In this document: piece by piece, positions 1 through 12,475 of the stretch
Position numbering within the stretch: the stretch's first letter is position 1
Layout of the letters: each line of letters begins with the position of its first letter
NCBI GenBank assembly: GCA_030407005.1
Contig: JAUDYN010000008.1
Coordinates: 868,001-932,000, forward strand
Length of the DNA stretch: 64,000 nt
Source of the DNA: Desarmillaria ectypa
Lineage: Eukaryota > Basidiomycota > Agaricomycetes > Agaricales > Physalacriaceae
Reading direction: 5' to 3'
Notes under the pieces: model-generated
Told to the model about the DNA's origin: nothing
Database searches by the model: none
Seen by the model: only the letters and a program-made list of their open reading frames with translations
Position numbers and translations under genes: made by a program

Positions 1-148
1 TGTTATTGAATGTACCAAATTACAGTCTTATTTAAATAAAACTGCATAGTCTATAGTATAGCTAAGTATTATAGGAATATGAGTATCTAAGGAATAATTA
101 CTATAGGAGCAAACAGTGCTGTACTCAAGAATACAAGTGAGCACAATA

Positions 149-607
149 TGAGTTAAACTTAGTTACTATTAGACTCAAACTCTGCTAGACAATGATGGTA
201 AACACTGGGCTGTATCATATTTATACAGTCACCCAATGAGTTCAAGAATGCTGTCAACTAAGAGTCAAGACTAAAGGCTAGCTTTAGGTGAGAGGAGTTG
301 ACCAGAAAGTTTGATATAGATTAAACTTAGCTTAAAGCTGGAGAATATACAGTGAGAGCTATCCTACTTATATACTAAAATATAAGGTCTAATAATAGAG
401 AGTGAAATGATATGTCCATGCATGAAACAATGAATGCATAAGTGTAACCAGATGACCATCATGAACCATAGCACAATAGCTTATTGTTATTTGGTAACAA
501 CAAGGTGACTAGTCTATGGTCTCTGATAGATGCTGAGATTAGATATGATAAGATCAGTGCCCAGATAAAAGATAAGATAACTATAAAAAATAAATGAAAT
601 CATAACA
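149..607 (-). repeat. LTR, 3' LTR of the outer minus-strand gypsy element
   Basis: The sequence is repeated, with many transitions, at 10885-11337. On the plus strand it starts with TG and ends AACA. It is followed at once by a C-rich run at 608-615, which on the minus strand is a polypurine tract (AAGGGGGTAT) next to the LTR. That marks this copy as the 3' LTR of an element read on the minus strand. Confidence 0.8.
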
Positions 608-1877
608 ATACCCCCTTATTAAGACAAACATCCTAACTATTATTATGATCTGACTAATGGTCCTTCCAATCAGGTTTCTCATGTATTCTGTACATTGTCA
701 TCTCCATTCCATTGATCATCTCCCTCATTTCTATCTTAAGTATTCACCTTCTAGTAGCTATTGATGAATATTTCTAACTCTGGAATCTTCTTCTCATAGT
801 ATCAATATTCAATGCACAGATATTTCTTGATTAAATATTGTTATTTAATTCCAGTTTTCTTGGCATTAATGATGACAGTGGCCTTGGTAGGAGTGACTAC
901 AACTGCTTGTACCTTCATAGCTCCTTTGTTCTTGAGATATTTAGCAATCACTCCCTTTGTATTGCCTAGATTTCTCTCTGTGACCTATTGATTTTCTTCT
1001 GATCCATATCTCTTCCACTTGACCAGATAGTCAGTAACCATTCTTGATGATTGGCCTTTTCTTTCATGAATTTTGCAGGGTCTGTCATTGAGAATGGATT
1101 CAATCTCATATTCTTCTTCACTGGGGATGATGTCTAGTGGAGAAGAGGAGGGTTGTTCCTGATTAAGGAAGGCAGGAGAAATGTATGCTATGAGAAGAGT
1201 CTCATTGAAGACTGAATATATTTTCCAGGCTGAAAGAAGTTTCAGCTTATAAGCTGAGAGACCATATTTTTTGATGATAGTGAAAGGCCTGACTCATTTG
1301 TCATTGAGCTTTTTCTTGGGATAAGGCAAATGGAGATTGATGATGTTGAGCCAAACCTTTTGACTAATTTGATACTTGACTGCTGTTCTCTTCTTATTGT
1401 ACTGCATCTTCATTTGCTTGGCTGCTTTTTATAAAGCAGTTTTGGTCTCATTATAAATGCATTTTATCATATCTTGGAATGATTCTGATGCAGGAGTGTG
1501 GAGGGAAGAATGAGTGTTTGAGTCAGAGATGACTTGAGAATTTCAGCCATAGTTGACCTGGAATGTGCTTTTGTCTGTTATGGAGTATATGCAATTATTG
1601 TGTTGAAAAGCTGCTAGTGGCAACTATTCAGTCCAGTCATCTTGTCAGTGGTTAATAAATATCCTAAGATATTTTTCCACTTCTAGGTTGATGCACTCTA
1701 TCTGTCTATCAGTTTGAGAGTGAAATGCTGTCAAGGCATTTCCTTTGATTTGTAGCATATTGTATAAGTCCACTAGGAACTGGAATATAAATTGTGGTTC
1801 TTGATTAGATATAACAGTTACAGACATGCTATATTTTGTATATACTTCATTGCATAGAATTTGAGCCCATCCTTTGG
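608..1877 (-). pseudogene. Gypsy pol 3' remnant: integrase core end and chromodomain-like tail
   Basis: The minus strand at 1645-1870 encodes a fragment with the typical integrase spacing: a degenerate SDRGPQF-like motif, then FHSQTD, then a paired EVEKYL motif. Further along (about 1000-1140) the minus strand carries a chromodomain-like stretch (VTDYLVKWKRYG) as in chromoviruses. The reading frame is broken by several stops. The homologous integrase continues only up to about 1878, where an unrelated LTR begins, so the upstream half of this pol was cut off by an insertion or rearrangement. Confidence 0.7.
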
Positions 1878-2335
1878 TATTATGATTTTTCCTGCTTATC
1901 TCATCTTATCTCAGGTGCCTATCTTATCTTCAGCACCTATCACATATCTTATCAATCATAGTATTCCTATGCCACTATTATCATACTCTTATTGAACAAC
2001 TCTTGCCTTTGTATTATGGCTTATGATAGTCACTTGCTTAACAGACATTTCTTATTGTTTCATGCATAGACTACTCATTGACAGACTTATTATTAGCTAC
2101 ACCATTTTTATATATAAGTAGAATAGCTCTCACTGTATATTGCCCAGCTTTAAGCTAATATTTGTTTATACTAATACTTCACTCTTAGAGCTCGATTAAA
2201 GTCCTTAGTCTTTTTTCATTAGGTCCAAAGAGCATTAGCTGTTGATTTTAAAAGACAATTGTCTGAACATGAGACAGCCTTGAGATATAATGTGCTCTCA
2301 GGATCATGTGAAGTTTGGGTCTAACAATTAGCTCA
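1878..2335 (+). repeat. LTR of the same family in inverted orientation
   Basis: This stretch is recognisably the reverse complement of the 149-607 and 10885-11337 LTRs. Shared parts include the segment around the TATATAAGTAGAATAGC box and the end TTAGCTCA at 2329-2335. Read on the plus strand it begins TATTATGA (a mutated TGTTATGA) and is followed by internal sequence, so it acts as the 5' LTR of a plus-strand element inserted into the integrase of the minus-strand one. Confidence 0.7.
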
Positions 2336-3600
2336 AAGCTGCTTATTGTCTTTTCACCATCAGCTGTGAAGAGAACCTCCTTCATGCAACAAACTCCTGA
2401 ATCTTTGAACAAATCAACCATTGTCATTAGCACCATACTCAGAGCCATAATTCTCATCTGCTTTTTCATCTCTTTTATCTACCTAATGTGAGGAGAACAA
2501 ATTAAAAATTTTCTATGTCAACAATGCCTCTTAGTTTCCATCTGACCTGCCCTCTTTCCCACACACTATGTCTTACCCTACAGATCAACTGGATCAGCCC
2601 TGGCAAGGCCAGGTCTGAAGATCTTGGCAGAGAACAATAGCCATACCTGCACAAGAACCTCCTACCCTATACTCTCCTCTGATAAGTTCTTCTTATATCA
2701 GGAGATACCTCTCAGGAATACAACTCCAGATCCCTCCCAACCTTGTTCTCTCCCTGATCAGCTGGAATGGCCCACCACTGCTGAGAAATATGACAGAGAC
2801 CTATGGACTCAGTTCAGAATCCTAAGCCCTGGACCTTCTTCCTACACCCCTGCTCACTCTGAATGCATCAGGGTACAGTATCAAAATGATTTCAGGATAA
2901 AACTACCCCATCCTAACTGGCCCTATGGATCCATCATTCACCAATTTCCAGCAGTACCAGCTAACCTTTAACCTTCAACACTAGTCAGGTGATTCTCATT
3001 CAATGATGAGGATAGCAACTCCTCATCCTCACTCTCTATTACCCCTGAGCCCATCCTCCAGCAATAGGACAATGACCCCTTCAATACTAATAGCACTGAT
3101 TTTGAGTAGCCAACTCTTGCCTCCTCTGACAGATAAATCCTTAGAGAATCTCAAGCCATTGCCTGGAAAATCTGGTGACTTGATGTTGAGAAACAAGCCT
3201 TAGACTAGCCAGATATTAGTGACTGCTCTGACATGGACTTCTACCTCACCACCAACTGAGGAGATCCTCTCTCATGACAAGGATAGAATGAGGCTATATA
3301 GGCTAGAATATTTGTCAACCAAAACTGGACTCTATATAGCCTGTCAGCAGGCAATAGAATACCAGGGCTATGCCCAAGAATCAGCCAGAAGTAGTGTGAG
3401 CTTGAATGCACCCTCCAGGCTCTTATTAGGAGAGAGAAAGATACATCCACCTGAGCAGACAGGGGCATATCTTGAAAATTTTAATAGCTTTACATATGAC
3501 TATGACTATGATATGTTCCAAAGGACTGAACAACTCAGCCCCAATATATTCAATACCTATTATAAAGCTCACTACCTAATATAACTTTCCAATTCTCTCC
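2336..3600 (+). pseudogene. Plus-strand gypsy 5' internal region (leader and gag-like N-terminus), truncated
   Basis: Downstream of the inverted LTR lie plus-strand open segments at 2624-2971, 3003-3203 and 3219-3584 in different frames. They are Pro/Ser/Thr-rich. One short stretch, around 2843-2870 (CACCCCTGCTCACT), recurs in the minus-strand element's gag leader near 9850, supporting a gag-upstream origin. No pol follows, because another element's LTR starts at about 3670. This is a truncated relic; identification as gag is inferred from position and that short resemblance. Confidence 0.45.
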
Positions 3601-3669
3601 TCATGCTCCATATAAGCCAAATCCAATAATATGGCTATTATCCAAATTGTTATGGCCTGATCTGACACA

Positions 3670-4042
3670 TGATCTTGAGACTTATATCACTCTTGGGCTG
3701 TCTCGCATTCAGACAATCACCTATTAATAAGAGGACAGCTCATCTTTAGAGTTGTGTAGTAGATGGTATATGGATGCAATTTAGTCAGAAGATAGAGATT
3801 AAGTACAAAGTCTCTTCTACTTTATATATGAAAGTATGGGGTTTATTAATATATAAAATGTGAGAGTCCATGTATGAAACATTAGAAGTCAGATGACTGT
3901 GGACCAACTAGATGGAGAGGATTGGGAATCTGTGGGATGTAAGAGGCTTAGTTGGATGGAATACCAGTGTTTTGTTGGATACAATGATGTTGTGTAAATG
4001 TTACAATGTAAATCATGATAAGATAATGGAAAAATTGTAACA
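3670..4042 (-). repeat. Second-type LTR, 3' LTR of an inner minus-strand gypsy element
   Basis: The segment starts TGATCTTGAG and ends TTGTAACA on the plus strand. It is followed by TTATCCTCTTGTT, which on the minus strand is a purine-rich tract directly before TGTTACAATT, the same PPT-LTR arrangement as at 608. Its sequence differs from the outer LTR family. I could not find a matching 5' LTR copy in the window, so the inner element is incomplete or rearranged. The left edge is approximate. Confidence 0.55.
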
Positions 4043-7000
4043 TTATCCTCTTGTTAAAGCAGTCATCCCAACTGCTATGGTTCTTCTTCAGGGGATTTGA
4101 GTTGCGATTTTGCTTGGTTGACCCAGTACTGGTCAATCACCTATTTCCATACATTTTTATCCAGATTTATGATCCATTTTTGAAGTCTATTCTTGCATTT
4201 GGCTAGATAAGCGATGTCCCTATTGTCCAAGTATTCATGATCAAGTAGATGAGTTATGATTTTGTTCTTGGTTACACTTTTGGTGGTGTATAAAGCATGG
4301 TTAACATTTGCTTTGTATTCCAGAATTGCATCTTTTGCATTTATCATCTCTGTTTCTCAGACCCATGAGTTATGTTCTCTAGTCTATTCTTTTCATTTGA
4401 CTAGATAGTCAGTGACTATCTTGGATGGTTGTCCTTTCTTTGCTCATACTCAATGAGTGTGAGAGTCCAATACTTCTTCAATCTCATATTCCTTCTGTCC
4501 ATCAACAAGGTTAGGAGGGGAGGTGGTGGTGGTTGTTGATTTGGAAATGATGGTGTGACATATGGGGTTAACAGCTTTTCATTGAATTGGGGGTGTATCT
4601 TCCAGTGTGGTGGCAGTTTCAGTTTGTATGCTGCTGTTCCTGCTTTTTCAATGATTTCAAATGGACCTGTTCATTTGTTGTTGAGTTTTTTCTTTAGTCA
4701 TGGAAGGTGGAGGTTGGTTGTGTTGAGTCATACTTGATCACCAACTTGATATTGTCATGCCAATTGTTTTTCTTTGTCATATTGTGCCTTTATTTGTGTT
4801 GCCACTTTTTCTAAAGCATCATGAACCTCTTTGTATACTTGGGCCATAGTTTCTGTGAATTCTATGGCTGAGGGATTAGCAAATTGAGTTTTTCACATAG
4901 AATCAGGAATGAGTTGGGGATTTCTTTCATATAGGGCTATAAACAGACTTTTCCCTGTTGTCAAATGCACTTGGTTGTTATGTGCAAATTCTGCAAGTAA
5001 TAACCATTCTACTCAGTCAGTCTATCTGTGATTGATGAAGATTTGTAGATATTTCTTGATTTTCTGATTGATCCATTTGATCTGTCTATCAGTTTGTGGA
5101 TAGTATGCTATGGATGCATTCTGGGTTATGTTCAGCATTCGATAGAGTTCCTTCATAAAGGCAGACATGAATTGAGGACCTTAGTCTGAAATGATAACCT
5201 GAGGCATTTCATATTTTGCATAAACATGGTTTTGCAATATATGGGCCCATCCTTCAGCAGATAGTTCTTTGTGGCAGGGGATGAGAATAATATTCTTGGA
5301 GAACCAATTGATGATGATGAGTAAGGCATTATAGCCTTCTGATTCCAGGAGTCCAGTAATCATGTTGACAGAAATGTGGGTCTAAGAGGTGTTTGGAATA
5401 GCATTGGGATAGAGTGGGGCAGCCTTTGCCTGAGTATTGCTTTTGGTTCTCTGGCAGGTTTCATATCCTTTGACATAGATTTCCATGTCTCATTTCACTT
5501 TGGGCCACCAATAATCTTGTAGGATTAATTTGATGGTCTTGGTGATTCTAGGATGGCCAACAGTTATGTGGTCATGGTGTTGGGCAATAATTTCTCCTTG
5601 AAGACTTTTATCTTTATGGATATAGATTTGCCCATCATACCAAAGAAGGTCATCCTTCTGAGTAATTCCTTGTTTGTGATTAAGGGATTTTTCAATCTCA
5701 GAATCCCACTGTTTCCATTGTTGGATGGCATCTTTGATGCATATGATCTGTTCATCATAGGTGGGCAACACAAGTGCCCAGAAGTATTCTGGGGAAAGAA
5801 CAACTATGTCCTTGTTGTCTTCTTTCCTCTGATCATGATCATCATGTTGACTGAGCAGATCTGCTTTCTTGTTTGCTGTCCCAGCCTTGTGTTGAAGAAT
5901 GAAATAGTATTCTGCTAATTTGGTGACCCATCGAGCTTGTTGATGGTTTAGCTTTTGTGGTTTGTGAAAATACTGGAGATTCTGGTGATCTGTCCAGATA
6001 TCTATTTCCTCTTTGGCACCCATCAGATAGTGTAGCCATTCTTCTAGTGCTAGCATGATAGCTAGTAACTCCTTGTCATAGATCTCATAGTTTCATTCAG
6101 TTGTGGTCAAAGCTTTGGACATGAATGCAACAGGTCTCCATTTGCCATTCTGTTCTTGGGAGAGAACAGTGCTGATGGCTCCATCACTCAAATCTGCTTC
6201 TACCCTGAATTCTCCTTCATCTAAAGGAATTGTTAGAATGACATTGGTGGTCATTAGCTGTTTAAGCTGAATGAACACCTGTTCCTGTTCCAATCCCCAA
6301 GTGCAGTCAACTTTGCCAGTTAACTGTGTTAGAGGTCTGACTATTTTGGAATAGTCACAAATAAATTTCTGATAGAAGTTGGTGAACCTTAAAAAGGATT
6401 AAAGTTTCTTTTTCTTTATAGGAGTTGGCCATTCTGTGATTCCAGTGACCTTGACAGGATCCATGTGGATAGCATCTTTGCTGATGATTACTCCTAAGTA
6501 CTCAGTCTTGAGTACTTTGAATTCATATTTTTTCATTTTTAGAAAAAGCTTATTCTCTTGTAGTCATTGAAGGACTTGTCATATGATAATTTGGTGTTTG
6601 GAGAGGGATTTGGTGAAAATGAGGATGTTGTTGAGGTATATAGGGACTTTTCCTCCTGCAATGAGGTCTTTGAATATATCATTCATCATCCACTGGAATG
6701 TGGCTGGTGAATTTATGAGACCAGAGAACATTACAGTTGGTTCAAAGAGACCCCGATTGGTCCTGAACACAGCTTTTTCTTCATCTCCATCTCAGATGCA
6801 TATGTTGTTGTATCCCTATCTAACATCCAGCTTGGAGAAGTATTTGGCCCCTTGTAGTTTATCAATGAGTTCAGAGATTAGTGGAAGGGGATAATGATTC
6901 TTGATGGTGATTTTGTTCAGTTTTTAATAATCCTAAACAGAACACAGTGATCCATCCTTTTTCTTAACAAAGAAGAAAGGGGAAGCAAATGGGGATTTCA

Positions 7001-7860
7001 AAGGGCAGATTTGCCCAGAGTTGAGATTTTTGTCAAGGAACTTGTCCAATTGTTTTTGCTCATTATGATTGAGTGGATAGACTTTACAGTTGAACATGAA
7101 TTTCACATTGGGGATTAGCTTGATAGTGTGATCTCAGGCTTTCCATTTGGGGAGTTCATCAAAGCTTTCTTTTGAGAATAAATCTCTAAAGCTCTGATAT
7201 TGGAGAGGAACTAATTACTCAAATGTCTTCTTTAGTTTTTCTGCATTTGCCACTGCTGCCATTTCATTGGCATGATGCACTGCTCATAAAAGGATTTCTT
7301 CCTGCATGTTGATTGCAAGAATACTTTCACCTTCTTTCAGTTCTTCATCTTATCAATCTTCTCCATCAGAGTCAGGGAGAGTAAACAGACTTTTGATGCA
7401 TGAGCAGCATCTAAAAGTCATTTGACTCATTTCCCAATTGATTAATGGGTGATAGCATTTAAGCCAGTTGTGCCCCAGATACATTGTTTTGGAGCTTAGA
7501 TCAGTGACTGCTAGGTTAATTCATTCAGTGTGGTCTCCAATGGTCATCTAGATTTTCACAAATTTAGTCATATCACCAGCCTTGTTATGAGTTCTATCAG
7601 CATAATAGACAGGAATGGGAATAGCAGCTTTTTGGGTGTCCAACTGGTGTTGTTGGACATAGCTTCAGTTGATCGAGCTGCCTGTGCAGCCACTATCCAA
7701 CAATGCTCTGGTTGTCAATGTCTGTTGCCCAGTATAGGAAGCCAACTGGACATCCACCAAGAAATCTCATCTGGAATTTTTTGTACCATAGATATATTGA
7801 ATTGGTTCATGAAGTTCATAGAGCTTTTCACAGGCTATGCTTTCTTCAGTCTTTAAACTC
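4043..7860 (-). pseudogene. Decayed gypsy pol: protease, RT, RNase H, integrase, chromodomain-like tail
   Basis: On the minus strand, from high to low coordinates, the segments are: a protease-like region (about 7400-7750); reverse transcriptase (about 6420-7000, including the FGLINSPATFQWMMN segment at 6579-6770); RNase H (5900-6293, with a WTDHQNLQYF motif); an integrase zinc-binding segment with the GHPRITKT motif (about 5490-5620); the integrase core (5181-5480, with an NWFSKNI segment); and a chromodomain-like tail (4141-4460). In-frame stops interrupt it throughout. One is TGA at 5490-5492, where relatives have Arg, consistent with CGA to TGA. No intact product is possible. Confidence 0.8.
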
Positions 7861-9300
7861 TGGATGAGTTTTTTGGTGAGTTCTCCAAGTCATTTGGGAT
7901 GGATCCAAATAGAGAGAACAGCTTTGGCAACTGCCAAGTTCTTTGCAGTATGGACAGCACATAGAGTCCAGTTGACTCTAAACAGTCTATACTACATGTG
8001 ATCTGACAATTTTGGAATTATTAGAAGTTCAGAAATTGGTACCCTCTTATTAAAGAGTGATTCAGATTTTGGGGTTTGGCTTTTGGTCTATTTGGCTTTC
8101 CAGATTTGAAATGCCATATCATCTTCTTTATTGGGTACTTCAACAATGGTGGTAGTTCTACTGGAGTGCCCCCTCTTTACTGCTTGGATGCTAGTGGGTT
8201 CCTTTCTCTTAGCTATTGTGAGTGCTACTGGTGATGAGTGACAGGTAGCCACACTCTGATCTCTAGGGATGTCAACTGGTGAAGTCAGCATTCATTCCAC
8301 ATTATCAGAGTCAGAATCTGTTGGCACTGGCAGCTCAACCAATACCTTTTCTCTTGAGTCAGAGGGCTCACTATCATACCTCTGGTTAACACTTTCCTTG
8401 ATGGAGCTAGACTGAGATCTTGCTGGACTCAGCCAAACTTTCAGTTCCTAATTTGGATGCCCCCTTTTTACTGCCTGGGCACTAGCAGCTTCCTTCTGTT
8501 CTTTGGCCTGCACCTGCACTGGTCTGATGGTAGCAACCCTACTGTCCTTATGACTATGGTCAGATGCAGGTCTCAGAACTGATACAGTATATGTCATCAC
8601 CACATAGGTTGAGTCTATAATCTGCTGATATTGCCTTTCCTAGTTTATGATGATAATCCATTCTTTCCACTCCTTATAGCTGATAAGGGTGAAGATCCTG
8701 AGGTTGAAAACAGCTAAGGTATAGGACTTGGATACTCCTTGATGGAGTGCTTCAACTATATGTTCACATACACTGATATTGTTCTGGAGGCCAGCTAACT
8801 TTGCTTGCTTCTCCAACTCCTGAAAGCATTCCTGGGCAGTCTTGTTGCCTATTTGGAGATTGTATATTTTCTTCTTATGCACTTCCTCTACTGTTGCATC
8901 TCTGAACTCATCAATAATCATTTCAACAAAGTTATTCTATAAGAGAAATCTAAACTTCTCTCTACTTGAGCTTCTTAGCTCAGCCATCTCCATTATCCAC
9001 CAGTCTTTAGCTTATCCATTGAAGTAAGACTGAGCAAAAGCAATCTTGTACAGGTTGGGGAATATATAAGCACTGTGTACTTGAAAGTATATCTTGGAGT
9101 CCACAATGAATCTATTGATATCATTAGAGTTGCCCTTGAAGACCTCAGGCTTGCAGACTAATTCTGGTCAACACCTAGTCCAAGATGCTTCATCTGCCAT
9201 ATCCCTACTGGGTTGAGGCAGGAGTGGTTCATGCTTTCATTTCAGCAGTCTCTAAGGTAGGGATCACTGTTCTGGGTCTTTAGCACTCAGAGAGTATTTT
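7861..9300 (-). pseudogene. Decayed gypsy gag
   Basis: The minus strand at 8640-8921 encodes a capsid-like helical segment (FRDATVEEVHKKKIYNLQ and a following YKEWKEW motif) typical of Ty3/gypsy gag proteins of mushroom genomes. Downstream on the minus strand (about 8000-8600) follows a basic, Ser/Thr-rich linker as expected between gag and protease. Frames are short and interrupted. It sits immediately upstream of the pol remnant, so gag-pol order is preserved. Assignment rests on recognisable gag-family pattern and position. Confidence 0.6.
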
Positions 9301-10884
9301 AGATCATTAGAGTCTATAGGCAGATCTCTGCAGATCAGTCTAGTGCTGAGTATTTAGACTGGGGCTGTGGAGGATCCCACATTGGCTATCATTCAGCTAG
9401 TGTCTTGGAATCAGCTTTCCAGTATTCTGACATTGAGTGATGGAGAGTCTAGTAGAGGATTGGTTGGTAGTTGGAAAGGAGTGAGTATCTGGTACAGGTA
9501 TAGAGGAAATTGTTTATTGAAAATTAATATGGTTTACTCTATAGCACTGTGCCTAATAATATTCTCCTAAACTGCTGGGCTCAGCACTTCTGCCCACATC
9601 TTCTCCATCTCCATCAGTCTCCAGGTGAGGTCCAAGATAAGGTCTGTATACTTCACATGCTAAATGTTTGTGAATTCAAGATCTAATACTTGCCAGATCT
9701 CCTAGTTCATTGGCAGCATATTGTTCTCTATCAATAAGGTGCTCAATGAGGGGGATGTCCCTTACTCCTCATTGGATGGCTTCTGCTCATATCTGGTTAT
9801 TTTCAGTGGTGAAGTTCTCACTATAGAGAAGTTACTTCTACTCAGTGAGCAGGGGTGGGGTGTATTCAGAGAGCAGTTAGTAATAGTAATGTGACCACTG
9901 TGATCATCTATTCTGATACTCTGTGATTGTCTCTTCTTTGAAGGCTCTTATCCACTCTTCTGAGATATAGCATTTTGCATTCCAGTATTGCCTTTAGTAA
10001 TATGTTTCTTTGTCTTCTTCTAGTAATTAGCTGCTAAATGCATAGTGGGAATCAATAGTGAGTATATGCTCTTAGCAATACTTGTTCCATACTTCTCAGA
10101 TATAGATCCCAAGCTGATTGAGAATCTATATAAGCTAGGCTCTATGCTCAGAGGCAAGGGAAAGGTTTGCTAAGTGGGCCAGTCCCATCCTTTTTCTTTG
10201 GATGGGCAGAGACTCATGGCTCTAGGTGATGACAGAGGTGAGTTGTCTTTCAAGAACTCTTTCATTGTGTTTGTAAATTTGTCTGTGTTCCACTAGTCTC
10301 AGGCATCAAAGGCCACATATTCTAAGTCAGTGGGAGAATGTGGGTGATATAAGGCATCATCATCATCACAGGAAATGTCAATGATAGAGAGAGAGAATAG
10401 GGGGCTTCCAAATGAGTCTCATATATAGAAGCCCAGTCTGAACTGGCTTGTGACATCACTATCACTAGACTCAGTGTGGGTGATGACTGGAATGGCTCTG
10501 GTACTGCTTTCAATGAGGACATATTAGCCTTCTTCCCCAATGTTTATTTCAATGAATCAATTAGAGATCAGGTCTGACTCTTCTTTTTCATTGGGTATGG
10601 GTCAGAGCATGGTGAAGATGCTTCTATAGGGCTGTATGGCAATATAATAATGTGGTAGGTAAATATGTAATCAGGAAGTGAAGTTTCTTTGATTAATTTG
10701 GAAAATTTGATTAAATCAGGGACAGGAATAATGAGCAAGGATCAGGAATAAGGTACTGGTTTCTATTACTGTTCCTATGACTGTCACTAGGATGTAAAAG
10801 ATATGTGAGATGAGATCTGGGTTTAAGGACATTTGGTTTTCAACAGCATTGGTAGTCACTGAAGAAAAGGGACAGAGGAAGCTT
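9301..10884 (-). other. Retroelement 5' leader/gag-upstream region, no intact ORF
   Basis: This CpG-depleted stretch lies between gag and the 5' LTR of the minus-strand element. It has only short broken frames (for example 10322-10540). I recognise no domain. Given its position and base composition it is transposon-derived rather than unique host sequence. Confidence 0.5.
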
Positions 10885-11337
10885 TGAGCTAATTATTAGA
10901 CCCAAACTCTGCCAGACAACAATGGTAAACACTGGGCTGTATTGCATTTGTATAGTCACCCAATGAGTCCAAGAATACTGTCAACTAAGAGTCAAGACTA
11001 AAGGCTAGCTTTAGGTGAGAGAAGAAGTCGATAAAAAAGGTTAGTATAGATTAAACTTAGCTCAAAGCTGGAGAATATACAGTGAGAGCTATTCTACTTA
11101 TATACTAAAATACAAGGTCTAATAATAGAGAGTGAAATAATGTGTCCATGCATGAAACAATGAATGCATAAGTGTAACTGGATGACCATTGTGAACTATA
11201 GCACAATAGCTTATCATCATTTGGTAGCAATGAGATGACCAGTCTATAGTCTATGATAGACACTGAGATTAGATATGATAAGATCAGTATTTAGATAAAA
11301 GATAAGATAACTATGAAAAATAGATGAAATCATAATA
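10885..11337 (-). repeat. LTR, 5' LTR of the outer minus-strand gypsy element
   Basis: This is a direct copy of 149-607 with numerous mostly C/T and G/A differences. It begins TGAGCTAATTATTAG and ends ATAATA where the partner has ATAACA. Shared blocks include TAAAGGCTAGCTTTAGGTGAG and TACAGTGAGAGCTAT. The divergence between the two LTRs indicates an old insertion, although methylation-type mutation would inflate that estimate. Confidence 0.8.
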
Positions 11338-12475
11338 GTTACTATAATAGGACACCAATAGATCAATCCATTAAGTCAGCTTCATGCTGACTTTCAGCTT
11401 GTATTCCAACAGTTATAACTATTGCAGTGGGAGGCTTGCTGAGTAGAGAATACTAAATTGTTTGCTGCTAGAGCTCAAGATGAGCTCTTTAAATACTACA
11501 GAATGTATCTAGAATGTTTTATTAAAGTACTCAATTATATCCTAGTATCATGCCAAATTGACAGTACTGAAGATTCAGGAATCTTCCAGCACATGCTTGA
11601 AGTTGCAAATCCCAATAAGTTATATCTGCATGCATTTGCGGAGCTCAACCAAGCATAATATTATTGGCCTGACACTGTGCATGTACTAATAGGGAACAAA
11701 CTGATCCTCTATTTTTTACGACACATGCTCTTTCCCCAAGTGAGTGATCTGAATTAACTTCATTAACTGCAGCATTACTGCATACAAAAGTACAATGCTC
11801 TATAAAAAAATAAAGAAAAAGAATGGTAGAGCAAGTGGAGTGACAATAGGTTAACAAATAAAGAGGAAAGAATGGGTCTGAAGCCAGCTCATTACACTAT
11901 CCTGCACAGGCAGCTCATGCAGACACCTTGTGCTGCTATGAGAGAGGTTAGTTTTTGCTTCACCCAATACTGTTTGTTGTAATATCTATCCCATGCAGAA
12001 ACTGGACAAGCTATTCACCAAGGCTAAGTATCAACAACTCATCATTGGTAGAGCTCTTGATGTCACCCCATGAGTGTCATGTCCAGGGAATGCATATCCA
12101 CTCTTCTATTTCAGCTCCCCACTGCAAGCCACCAAATAGTTGTTGCTCAAGATTGGCCATATTCATCCACCAGATCACCCCATGCCTTTCATTGTCTCCC
12201 CAAGACTGTAAGCTTGGTGAGTCTGCCTCGATTTTCTCTTGATCCTAGCTTGATTGTGTTCTATCAGTTATCGAGAAAGGTTGGGGAGAGCAACACCCAC
12301 CCACTGAGCGGAGTAAATAAGTACATCCCCTTGCCGAAAGAGCACTTGATGACCTATGGTTCTCGTAAAGACGAGCTCATTGAGCATATTCTCAAAGCCA
12401 GTACAGGCTTCATGACAAATAATCACAGTATTGTTTGAAATCGCTGTACAAATATCCATCCTTATGCCTAAATCC
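11338..12475. other. Intergenic, transition from transposon to gene-rich DNA
   Basis: No supported gene. A 66-codon plus-strand frame at 11458-11658 has no recognisable features. CG dinucleotides reappear from about 11.65 kb onward, marking the edge of the CpG-depleted block. The right half (12.0-12.47 kb) is presumably the 3' flank of the minus-strand gene that ends at 12476. Confidence 0.5.

Larger units (their letters stand above)
149..11337 (-). mobile_element. Composite, decayed Ty3/gypsy chromovirus-type retrotransposon block
   Basis: Two similar LTRs (149-607 and 10885-11337) bracket minus-strand remnants of gag, protease, reverse transcriptase, RNase H, integrase and a chromodomain-like tail, in the order expected for Ty3/gypsy. 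The interior is interrupted by an LTR in inverted orientation (1878-2335) with plus-strand internal sequence behind it, and by a different LTR (3670-4042), so at least three element fragments are present. Every coding stretch has stops. CG dinucleotides are nearly absent, unlike the genes from 12.5 kb onward, which fits decay by cytosine methylation or RIP-like mutation. No target-site duplication is visible: the 5 bp before 149 and after 11337 differ. The block is not expected to be autonomous. Confidence 0.85.

Noticed and set aside
11458..11658. 66-codon plus-strand frame as a small gene
   Set aside because: No recognisable domain or splice extension, no clear ATG context, and it sits at the edge of the decayed transposon block.
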